From Pseudomonas berkeleyensis (GTDB lineage Bacteria > Pseudomonadota > Gammaproteobacteria > Pseudomonadales > Pseudomonadaceae), in NCBI RefSeq assembly GCF_014109765.1, contig NZ_CP059139.1:5415001-5479000 (forward strand): 64,000 bases of DNA, in the 5' to 3' direction. The notes below the pieces were generated by a model. That model was not told the DNA's origin and did not search any database. It worked only from the letters and a program-made list of their open reading frames with translations. Made by a program: the position numbers and the translations under genes. This document shows, in pieces, positions 53,860 through 61,286 of the stretch (positions are counted from its first letter, which is position 1; each line of letters starts with the position of its first letter).

Positions 53860-54471
53860 TCAGGCCGCGAGGGCCAGATCGTCCGCCAGTTCCGGAACAC
53901 CGATCAGCTCGGCCGAGCTGGTGCTCAGCGGGCCAGCCGCCAGGGCAGCGGCGACCACGTCGAAGGTGTCGTCGGTGGACACGCCGTAGGCGGCGAACAG
54001 GTCGTCCAGCACCGTTTCCAGTGGAGCGGTATTGCCTTGCATCAGGCTGTAGAGCGTCTCGTGCACTTCGTTGCCGACACGGCCAGCACCAAAGGCAGCG
54101 GACAGATCCAGGCCGCTGAAGGTGACCACGTAATTGCTCAGGCTGAAATCGCTACCCGAACCACCGCCGAGCACCTCACCCAGAGAGATGTTGTCCAGCT
54201 GGCCGTAGAGGTAGTGGTTCTGATTGCTGCTGGCGGGCAGAGCCGGGTTGAACACGTAATTCAGACTCGTGTCGCTGTCAGCGATAAAGGCGTAGTCCGA
54301 GCCGTTGGCGCCGTGGGTGGCGTACTGATCGCCGCTGAAGGTGCCATTGCTGAAGCCACCGGTGTTGCTGTAGCCGTGCCCCGCCGTGGCGAAGCCGGTC
54401 GACCAGAACGCCAGGTAGTCATCGATGGTCGAGCTGCCGAAAATTGGGTCGTAGGTAACAGAAACGCTCAT
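53860..54471 (-). CDS. hasA: HasA hemophore
   Basis: The 203-aa extracellular protein takes heme from hemoglobin and hands it to HasR. It has no N-terminal signal peptide; the C-terminal ...ELADDLALAA tail is the type I export signal and matches that of known HasA proteins. His32 (TAGHGYSN) corresponds to the distal heme ligand of HasA. The other ligand region reads LNYVFNPALPASSNQNHYLYG: Tyr72 is the likely axial tyrosine and His86 its hydrogen-bond partner, 14 residues apart instead of eight as in the Serratia and P. aeruginosa proteins. It is preceded by two hairpins after hasR. Confidence 0.93.
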   Translation of the reverse strand: MSVSVTYDPIFGSSTIDDYLAFWSTGFATAGHGYSNTGGFSNGTFSGDQYATHGANGSDYAFIADSDTSLNYVFNPALPASSNQNHYLYGQLDNISLGEVLGGGSGSDFSLSNYVVTFSGLDLSAAFGAGRVGNEVHETLYSLMQGNTAPLETVLDDLFAAYGVSTDDTFDVVAAALAAGPLSTSSAELIGVPELADDLALAA

Positions 54472-54524
54472 GACAAGTCCTCTAGTACAGAGAGTTTGGA
54501 CGGCGATACATCAGGTACCACCGC

Positions 54525-54569
54525 CTTTGCCCGAAACGGGCAAAGCCTTGCCCCGGCCCTTGGCCGGGG
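54525..54569 (-). promoter_or_regulatory. Tandem hairpins between hasR and hasA
   Basis: Two perfect stem-loops are adjacent: CTTTGCCCG-AAA-CGGGCAAAG (54525-54545) and CCCCGGCC-CTT-GGCCGGGG (54551-54569). They occupy most of the 102-bp gap and begin only 4 bp after the hasR stop. Neither has a T-tract on the minus strand. They may cause partial termination or protect a processed hasA message. Confidence 0.6.
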
Positions 54570-54573
54570 CCGT

Positions 54574-57345
54574 TCAGAATCGATATTCGAGCATCCCACT
54601 GAGGGTGCGACCGCGCGCCAGGGAGAGATTGTTGGCATCCCCCATGGCGACGAAGTAGGCCTGGTCGGTGACGTTCTCCATCGACAGCGCCAGGTTCAGG
54701 CTGCGCGTCATCCAGTAACTGGCGTAGAGGTCGTAGACCTTGTATTGCGGCCAGAGCGCCTGGTCGATCTGGGTATACCCATGAGACTCGAGGTTCTCAC
54801 CGTTGCCCTTGCTGTAACGCAGGCGCGCGCCCACATCCAGGCGCTTGTCGAGAAAGCGCATACCCAACGTCAGCGAGCCTCGATCAGCCGGCATATAGGA
54901 CGCATTGCCCATGATCTGGCTGCAGGTGACCAGATCGTTCAGCGCAGCATTGGGCCGCGCCTCGTAAAGAGGGCGTTGCACTGGAATCTGAATGGGCCCG
55001 ACCTGAATGAAGCCGGGCACGGTGCCCACCTGAACACGCTCCTGCGCGCCGCCCATGTAGAACTCCTTCGAGCAGAAGTCGTTGCTACCGATCATGTGGG
55101 TGTAACTAATACGGGCGTAGTAGTCCTCGGCATCGTAATCAAGGTTGTACTCGATACCGCGGAAACGGGTTTCCTCCAGATTGTTCTGGTAAGCCGAGCG
55201 CCCCAGACCGATACCGCCGACAGTACCGCCCGGCACGCTGACGTTTATGTCCATGAAGGAAAAGTTGTCGATGCGTGTGTCGAAGTAGGCCACCTTGGCT
55301 CCGAGGCGATCCCCATCTCGCAGCAAGGACTCCTTGAAGATGTTGAAGCCCACCTCCCAGTTGTGGGAACGCTCGGCCTCGAGGAATGGGTTGGGGTAGA
55401 CCATCTCCGATCCACCACCGCCGTGAGGGCGGCCGGACATGAACGCCTCAGTCACAGCCGGCGGACGCCAGCCCTTACCCCAGCGCGTGTAGAGCTGCAG
55501 CCAGTCCAACCCCGGCTTGATCGCCAGCCCTAGCGTGGGCGAGAAGCGTCCCTCCTCCCGATCCACATCGAACACCAGCGAGCGCTCTACATTGTTGCTG
55601 GCCGTGAACTGACCAGCCGGAAGCATCCATACCGTCAGCCCGGTATCGCCCTCCAGGCGATAACGGTCATAGCGCAACCCGGCATCAAAGGTCAGCCAGT
55701 CGTCGTAGTCGTAGACCACTTCACCGAAGAGGCTGGCCAAGGTGCGCTCACCTTCGGGCGTTGCACCCTTGACATAGGGATAGGCCGTTTCATTGACAGC
55801 AGGTGTGCGCGTGGTGGAAGGCTTGAAAGTGTCACGGAACAGCTCGCTGCCATAGGTGACGGCGAACTGGTGCAGATCGCCGATGTAGAAACGCGAGGTG
55901 TTCTGCAGTTGCAGGCCCCAGGTGTCGGTGCGGTACTTGTCCGTGTAATCGGGGTACCAGTTGCCGCTGCCGGGAGTCGCCATGCTGCCGGCATTCCAGC
56001 GATCCTGACGAGTACTGACGTAGTAGAGCTTGGCCTTGAAGTCGATCAGATCGTCATCGGGGCTGTAGCTGTAGTCCAGCGCCGTATTGCGGGCGATGAT
56101 GTCGCTGGTGCCATTGCGCACGTAATAGGTGCTCTGCTCATCGGCCGAGGTATAGGCCCAGGCATCCTTGCTGTCGGTGTCGTACTCCAGATAACTCAGC
56201 TGCAAACGCTGGTCTTCCGGCAGGTTCAACCCCAGCTTGAACAGCCGTGAACGGGTCACGCTGCTCATTTCCTCGACCTCGGATTCCAGCCAGTCCTCCC
56301 AGGCTCTTGGGGCCTGCTGGCGTGATCGGATCTGCGTACCCAGGTTGTCCTTGTCATTGGTACCGGCGCGGTAGTCACCGAAATGCCGCTCGCTCACGCC
56401 CAGCAGGACATCGCCGATCTCGTTACCGAAGGCGAATACGACACTGCCGTTGAAGTAAGTGCCATTGCCCAGCTCGCCGATACCATGCCCGGTGCGCAGG
56501 CGCCCACCGAACTCCTTGCCCTCACCAAGAAACTCGCGTGCATCGAGCGTATTGAACGAGGCGATCCCACCCAGCACACCAGCACCGCCCATGCCGGCAC
56601 TGGTGCCCTTGTCGATCTCTACGCTGGAAATGAATTCGGGGTCGACGAACATCACGCCGTTGCGCTGCTGATGGCCGTTGACGCTGAAGTTCTGACGCAT
56701 GCCGTCGATGTTCATGTTCACCCGGCCATAGTCCTGCACACCGCGAATGTTCACCGACAACCCGGGGTCGCGCTGATTGACGGCGGTATAGACGCCCGAG
56801 GTTTCCTCCAGCATGTCGGCGGCATGACGCGGTGGGCGCCGGTCGATCTGCTCACGGTCGATCACCGCCACCGAGCGCGGCTTGAGGTAGGTTTCCTGGC
56901 GCTCGCTGAGCAGTTGCCCCTGCACGGTGGTGGATTGCAGTTGCAGCGCCTGGTCATCGCTGAGGACACGCCGAGTCAGGGTGACGTGCTGCACGCCATC
57001 GAAGCGATAGTCCACCGGCGTGCTGTCGAGCAGGCGGCGCAGGCCTTCATCGAGGGAGTAGCGGCCTTTCAGGGCGGTGCTGACGAAATCCTGCAGCCGC
57101 GCGCTATCGAAGAACACCTGTACGCCAGCCTGCTCGGCGAATGCCAGAGCGGCGCGATCCAGTGGCTGAGCAGCGATATCGAACTCCACCACCTGGCGCT
57201 GTGCGAGCGCCCTGTCGCTTGCCGACGCTGCAGCAACAGCGGTGCTGCTCAGGGCCATGGCCACGCCCAGTGCAACACTGCCGAGCAGCGGCGCAGGGCC
57301 ACGACGGCGAAACGTGGGTGGTACTACGGAACGACGATGACTCAC
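54574..57345 (-). CDS. hasR: HasR, TonB-dependent hemophore/heme receptor with signalling domain
   Basis: The receptor, about 923 aa from GTG 57345, has a signal peptide (PLLGSVALGVAMALSSTAVA region), an STN signalling domain (QVVEFDIAAQPLDRAALAFA onwards, to about residue 105), a plug (EQIDRRPPRHAADMLEETSG) and a barrel ending ARGRTLSGMLEYRF. It binds HasA and free heme and signals through HasS to HasI. GTG 57345 has GGAG seven bases ahead; the ATG at 57393 lies upstream of a Fur box and is rejected. It is placed between hasS and hasA as in known has operons. Confidence 0.92.
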   Translation of the reverse strand: MSHRRSVVPPTFRRRGPAPLLGSVALGVAMALSSTAVAAASASDRALAQRQVVEFDIAAQPLDRAALAFAEQAGVQVFFDSARLQDFVSTALKGRYSLDEGLRRLLDSTPVDYRFDGVQHVTLTRRVLSDDQALQLQSTTVQGQLLSERQETYLKPRSVAVIDREQIDRRPPRHAADMLEETSGVYTAVNQRDPGLSVNIRGVQDYGRVNMNIDGMRQNFSVNGHQQRNGVMFVDPEFISSVEIDKGTSAGMGGAGVLGGIASFNTLDAREFLGEGKEFGGRLRTGHGIGELGNGTYFNGSVVFAFGNEIGDVLLGVSERHFGDYRAGTNDKDNLGTQIRSRQQAPRAWEDWLESEVEEMSSVTRSRLFKLGLNLPEDQRLQLSYLEYDTDSKDAWAYTSADEQSTYYVRNGTSDIIARNTALDYSYSPDDDLIDFKAKLYYVSTRQDRWNAGSMATPGSGNWYPDYTDKYRTDTWGLQLQNTSRFYIGDLHQFAVTYGSELFRDTFKPSTTRTPAVNETAYPYVKGATPEGERTLASLFGEVVYDYDDWLTFDAGLRYDRYRLEGDTGLTVWMLPAGQFTASNNVERSLVFDVDREEGRFSPTLGLAIKPGLDWLQLYTRWGKGWRPPAVTEAFMSGRPHGGGGSEMVYPNPFLEAERSHNWEVGFNIFKESLLRDGDRLGAKVAYFDTRIDNFSFMDINVSVPGGTVGGIGLGRSAYQNNLEETRFRGIEYNLDYDAEDYYARISYTHMIGSNDFCSKEFYMGGAQERVQVGTVPGFIQVGPIQIPVQRPLYEARPNAALNDLVTCSQIMGNASYMPADRGSLTLGMRFLDKRLDVGARLRYSKGNGENLESHGYTQIDQALWPQYKVYDLYASYWMTRSLNLALSMENVTDQAYFVAMGDANNLSLARGRTLSGMLEYRF

Positions 57346-57369
57346 GACTGACTCCAAGCTATTTTTGTT

Positions 57370-57388
57370 GATAATGAAAATCACTAAC
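57370..57388. promoter_or_regulatory. Fur box before hasR
   Basis: GATAATGAAAATCACTAAC matches 16 of 19 positions of the consensus GATAATGATAATCATTATC. It lies 25 bp before the chosen hasR start, so hasR-hasA and the export genes can be repressed directly by iron-loaded Fur. Confidence 0.8.
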
Positions 57389-57458
57389 AACAAAGACGCC
57401 CGACAGACGGAAAGTCAGTAACTCGATGGAAAACTTTTTTCGCAGATCGCGAAAAGGA

Positions 57459-58433
57459 TCAGTAGATCAGGCTGACGCCCAGTAATTCTCGGTGCTGCAG
57501 CTGCATCTCACGGGTCAGAGTGGCCAATGCATCGTCCAAGCCATCGAGGCGGAATACGCCACTGACCTCACGCTGCGCCAAGGCATCGCGACCAATGAGG
57601 ATGTAACCCGGTCGGTAGCGGTTGAGCTGCTCGATCACCTGGCCCAGTGGCTGCCGGTCGAATATCAGCAAGCCACGCTGCCAACTGGCAGCACGCTGCA
57701 GATCGAGCGATGCGTCATGCATACCGGCAGCGTCATAACGCACGCTATCGCCTTCCTCCAGACGTCGCTGCTGCTGCGCGGCATTGACCTGCACAGCATG
57801 TTCGAGAACACCAACCAGTGTCCGTTCGCCCGCTTCATGCTGAACCAGGAAGCGCGTACCCAGGGCCTGGACAGAACCGCCCGATGCCACGACGACGAAA
57901 GGGCGGCCGGCCTGCGGCGCCACCTGGAAAATCGCCGCCCCCGCCAGCAGCTCCACCCGGCGCTGGCCAGCGGAATAATCCAGGCGGATGGCGCTGCCAC
58001 TGTCGAGAATGACATCGCTGCCATCGGACAAGGTCAGGCTGCGCACCTCTCCCACCGCAGTGTGGTGGTCAGCCAGCAGCGGCAGAAGCATACGCTCGCC
58101 CTGACTCAGCCCCAGCCCGCCGAGCAGCAGCGTCAGGCAGGCAGCCGCGCTCCAGCGACGCAGCCGGGTATGGCGCCTGGGCAAGCGCGAGGCGTTGGAA
58201 GCGACGGACGTCGCGCGGCGTGGCAAAGGCTTCTCGGCCGGCAAGCCGCCCAGCGCCGCCCAGGTGCGCTGGGCGAAGGCCAACGCCTCGGCATGCCGGG
58301 GGTCAGCCTGCAACCACTGCTGCAACGCCTCGCGCTGGGGGTCATCGAGTGCACCGTCAGCGAGCAATACCGCCCACTCGGCGGCCGCCTCGCGGATACT
58401 CCGCTGCTGCGGATCTTGGCTAATCACGCTCAC
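57459..58433 (-). CDS. hasS: HasS, FecR-family anti-sigma factor
   Basis: The 324-aa protein has a cytoplasmic sigma-binding part (EAAAEWAVLLADGALDDPQ; REALQQWLQADPRHAEAL), one membrane segment near residues 95-110 (AAACLTLLLGGLGLSQ), a periplasmic FecR domain (GAAIFQVAPQAGRPFVVVASGG) and an STN-like end (RYRPGYILIGRDALAQREVSG). It holds HasI inactive until HasR is loaded with heme-hemophore. The start is GTG 58433. It sits between hasI and hasR, with a separate Fur box before hasR. Confidence 0.9.
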   Translation of the reverse strand: MSVISQDPQQRSIREAAAEWAVLLADGALDDPQREALQQWLQADPRHAEALAFAQRTWAALGGLPAEKPLPRRATSVASNASRLPRRHTRLRRWSAAACLTLLLGGLGLSQGERMLLPLLADHHTAVGEVRSLTLSDGSDVILDSGSAIRLDYSAGQRRVELLAGAAIFQVAPQAGRPFVVVASGGSVQALGTRFLVQHEAGERTLVGVLEHAVQVNAAQQQRRLEEGDSVRYDAAGMHDASLDLQRAASWQRGLLIFDRQPLGQVIEQLNRYRPGYILIGRDALAQREVSGVFRLDGLDDALATLTREMQLQHRELLGVSLIY

Positions 58434-58525
58434 TCTCGATTCTCGTTATAGGTCGTTGCGAACCGGGCGGCTCGTGCCCGTCTCAAGTAATGACGCGCGA
58501 CAGCGGATTTTACCGTAACACCGCC

Positions 58526-59038
58526 TCATACCTGCTCGCCCGCCTCGACCAGGCGCTCCATCACATGCGCCAACGCCCGCGCCAGATGCTTCTGCACCGA
58601 ACTGTCGGAAATGTCCAGCTGACGCGCCACCTGAGCGTGGGTCAGGCCTTCGATACGGTTGAGCCGGAAGATTTCCTGAGTGCGCAACGGCAGTTCGGCA
58701 ATGGCACGCTGAAGACGCTCCACGCCCTGGCGAGCCGCAATGATCTCGTCCATCGAACTACCACCAGCCTCGACCTCGAACAGGACGTCATCGGCAACCA
58801 GATCGGTCTTGCGGCGAATCTGCTGGCGCTGATGGTCGATCAGCAGGTTGCTGGCCGTGCGGTAGAGGTAGGCCGGTGAATTGTCGATGCGCTCACCACC
58901 ACGCTGCTCGGCCAGGCGCAGGAAACTTTCCTGGGTGAGGTCAGCGGCCAGTTGCGGGTCGCGGCTCTTGCGCAGCAGGAAACTGTGCAAGGCCTTGGCG
59001 TGCTTCTGGAACAGGCCTTTGAGATCCAAGTCCGACAA
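58526..59038 (-). CDS. hasI: HasI, ECF sigma factor of the has system
   Basis: The 170-aa sigma factor has region 2 (DPQLAADLTQESFLRLAEQ; YLYRTASNLLIDHQRQQ) and region 4 (LPLRTQEIFRLNRIEGLTHAQVARQLDISDSSVQKHL as a span with helix-turn-helix). It directs transcription of the has genes after heme signalling. The only start in this frame is TTG 59038. A palindromic Fur site lies about 50 bp upstream, so iron starvation allows hasI expression and heme then activates it. Confidence 0.9.
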   Translation of the reverse strand: MSDLDLKGLFQKHAKALHSFLLRKSRDPQLAADLTQESFLRLAEQRGGERIDNSPAYLYRTASNLLIDHQRQQIRRKTDLVADDVLFEVEAGGSSMDEIIAARQGVERLQRAIAELPLRTQEIFRLNRIEGLTHAQVARQLDISDSSVQKHLARALAHVMERLVEAGEQV

Positions 59039-59085
59039 TCGTGCATCCCTGGTCTTGGGCGAGAGGAAAGCGGCATCTTATTTTT

Positions 59086-59104
59086 ATTGAGAACCATTTT
59101 CAAT
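59086..59104. promoter_or_regulatory. Fur box before hasI
   Basis: ATTGAGAACCATTTTCAAT is a near-perfect 19-bp palindrome of the Fur type (TGAGAAnnnTTTTCA core). It overlaps the stop codon of the upstream LysR gene, so hasI has its own promoter rather than relying on that gene. Confidence 0.75.
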
Positions 59105-59960
59105 TCTGTAGATCGAGACAACTCAACAGACAATCCAACGCTGGCTGCCGCTGGGCCCGTCGTAACAGCGCGACCAACTCGCGGTGGAAGGTCAGCTCGC
59201 CCAGCTCGATCACCCTCAAGCGCGTCGGCCGCTGCAACCACAACCCGGCGCGCGGCACCAGGGAGACGCCCATGCCGTTTTCCACCAGGCGCACGATGGC
59301 TTCGACCTCATCGAGTTCCAGCGCTTCACGCACGTTCAGGCGCTGCTCGCGGAGAAAGCGGCTGACCTGACGCCCACCGAACGAAGCACGGTCATAGCGC
59401 ACGAAGGGCTGTTCGGCGAGCAGGCGCAGCGGGTCATCACCGACCACCTCCAACGGCGCGATCAGTACGAAAGGCTCGCGCGCCAGCGGCACTTCCAGCA
59501 GTTCCTTGGGCAAGGCGAAAGGCGGCTTGATCAGCAGGGCCAGATCCAGCTCGCCGGCATCCAGTTGGCTGAACAACTGCAATGACACGCCCGGTACCAG
59601 TTTCAACTCCACGAGCGGAGCCAGCTGGCGAAAACGCGGTAGCGCCTCGGCCAGCAGCCCGGTTTGCAAGGTAGCGATGGCACCGACACGCAATTCCCCC
59701 TGCCACTGATCGGCCGCCTGCGGCAGCGCCATCTGTGCGTACAAGGCGAGCATCTGCTCGGCCAGTGGCAGCGCATGCCGGCCCGCCGCGTTGAGCACGG
59801 CGGCACGGCCGCTGCGGTCGAACAGGCGCACGCCGAGGTGCTGCTCCAGCACACGCATCTGCGCACTGACCGCCGACTGGGTCAGGCCGACCTGCTGGCC
59901 AGCGGCGGCAAAAGTACCCAGGCGGGCGACGGTGACGAAGGTCTTCAGCTCGCGCAGCAT
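59100..59960 (-). CDS. LysR-family regulator, divergent from a VOC protein gene
   Basis: The 286-aa protein has the LysR helix-turn-helix (LGTFAAAGQQVGLTQSAVSAQ, residues about 15-35) and an effector-binding domain. It is divergent from the VOC-family gene at 60070, 109 bp away, which is its likely target. It ends inside the Fur box of hasI but is not expected to belong to the heme system. Inducer unknown. Confidence 0.87.
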   Translation of the reverse strand: MLRELKTFVTVARLGTFAAAGQQVGLTQSAVSAQMRVLEQHLGVRLFDRSGRAAVLNAAGRHALPLAEQMLALYAQMALPQAADQWQGELRVGAIATLQTGLLAEALPRFRQLAPLVELKLVPGVSLQLFSQLDAGELDLALLIKPPFALPKELLEVPLAREPFVLIAPLEVVGDDPLRLLAEQPFVRYDRASFGGRQVSRFLREQRLNVREALELDEVEAIVRLVENGMGVSLVPRAGLWLQRPTRLRVIELGELTFHRELVALLRRAQRQPALDCLLSCLDLQN

Positions 59961-60069
59961 CGATGCCTCAATTGATCAAAAACATTTGAGCTTGCGAGCA
60001 AGGATATTCGCTTTCAATCAATTCCGCTGTTGTTAGGCTGGTGCGAAAAATCAACAGAGGTATACCGTG

Positions 60070-60495
60070 ATGTCCCTTGCCCCCTTTCACCTGGCGATTC
60101 CCGTCTACGACCTGGCTGCGGCGCGCTTTTTCTATGGCGAGGTGTTCGGTTGCGCCGAAGGCCGTAGCAGCGAGCACTGGGTGGACTTCGATTTCTTCGG
60201 CCACCAGTTGGTGATTCATGAAGCGCCGAAGATGGCCTATCAGGAATCCGCGGTCAGCAATCCGGTGGACGGCCACGACGTACCGGTGCCGCACTTCGGC
60301 GTGGTGCTCGGCTGGAATGACTGGGAGGCCCTGGCCGAGCGCCTGCGCAGCCGCGAGACGAAGTTCGTCATCGAGCCCTACGTGCGCTTCAAGGGCCAGG
60401 TCGGCGAGCAGGCCACCATGTTCCTCCTCGACCCTTGCGGCAATGCCCTGGAGTTCAAGGCCTTCAAGGACATTGGCCAGCTGTTCGCCAAGTGA
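60070..60495 (+). CDS. VOC-family (glyoxalase/dioxygenase-like) protein
   Basis: The 141-aa protein has the paired beta-alpha-beta units of the vicinal oxygen chelate fold: [22 protein letters not shown] at the start and [15 protein letters not shown] near the end, with His in FHLA and Glu in ALEFK as probable metal ligands. AGAGGT precedes the GTGATG double start; ATG 60070 is used. Such proteins act as glyoxalases, dioxygenases or resistance proteins; the reaction cannot be told. The divergent LysR gene probably controls it. Confidence 0.85.
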   Translation: MSLAPFHLAIPVYDLAAARFFYGEVFGCAEGRSSEHWVDFDFFGHQLVIHEAPKMAYQESAVSNPVDGHDVPVPHFGVVLGWNDWEALAERLRSRETKFVIEPYVRFKGQVGEQATMFLLDPCGNALEFKAFKDIGQLFAK

Positions 60496-60504
60496 ACGCC
60501 GCCC

Positions 60505-61182
60505 CTAGAGCGCGACCGCTTCCTGCACGCGCTCGGGCAACAGCTCGCGCAGTTCGTCGTTGGCCTCAAGCAGCAACGGCAACAGCGCGCGCAACACCAC
60601 TGGCTTGAGGTGGGCGCAAACGTCAGCCTGACGTGGCAGCGGCAGCCCACCGAGCACCCGCGCCGAGATAGCCACGTTGTCATCGGCGGCGGCGGCTTCG
60701 GTCAACCTGCACAGATACCCGGTGGAAAAGCTGCGCAGGCTCTGCACGATCAGGTCGATGTCGACGATATGCCGGGCGATCTGCAGCACGTGAGCAGCAT
60801 CGTTGATGCCGTAGATCAGCACCTTCACCTGTTTGGCCGACAGGCACTCGGCGTAGCGCGCAGCCGTGGCGAAGGCGCCGATCACGCAGAGCTGGCGAGC
60901 CACCTGCAGATGCACGTCGTCCGGCAGGGCAAGGTAGGCGTCGAGAATCAAGCGTGGATCGAGGTGAGTGGTGACCTGGGCGAGAAACTCGATGGGCAGT
61001 TCGAGAATCAGCTCGCGCAACTGCTCTGCCGGCATATGTGGCGACAACTGCGCGGCCTGTACCGGGCCGAGTTTCTGCACCAGCGCCGCTTTCACCGCCA
61101 CCGGCGCCATGCTCTGCGAGGCCAGCAACAGACGCTGCGCCATGCTCAGGGAGGGGCCTTGGCCATCGGGGTGCTCCTTCAC
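60505..61182 (-). CDS. Hypothetical helical-repeat protein
   Basis: The 225-aa protein is all-helical, leucine- and alanine-rich, with no signal peptide or membrane segment. It reads as a series of about 25-residue helix pairs (LSPHMPAEQLRELILELPIEF; YLALPDDVHLQVARQLCVIG; CAHLKPVVLRALLPLLLEAN), like HEAT-type repeats or the N-terminal domain of MgtE. I do not recognise a family. Start is GTG 61182. It is followed in the same direction by nothing close, and preceded after 104 bp by the GGDEF/EAL gene, with which it may be co-transcribed. Confidence 0.65.
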   Translation of the reverse strand: MKEHPDGQGPSLSMAQRLLLASQSMAPVAVKAALVQKLGPVQAAQLSPHMPAEQLRELILELPIEFLAQVTTHLDPRLILDAYLALPDDVHLQVARQLCVIGAFATAARYAECLSAKQVKVLIYGINDAAHVLQIARHIVDIDLIVQSLRSFSTGYLCRLTEAAAADDNVAISARVLGGLPLPRQADVCAHLKPVVLRALLPLLLEANDELRELLPERVQEAVAL

Positions 61183-61286
61183 GACAGGGGACGCGCAGCA
61201 TCCCGCAGCGCATCAGAACAACGCAGCCATCTTTGCTCCGGTCAGCACCACGCGCGCGTCACGGGCTGGGTAGAGAGGAAACGCCG

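Noticed and set aside
53728..55533. 601-codon frame on the plus strand through hasA and hasR
   Set aside because: Antisense to hasA and hasR, both of which have recognisable ends and motifs.
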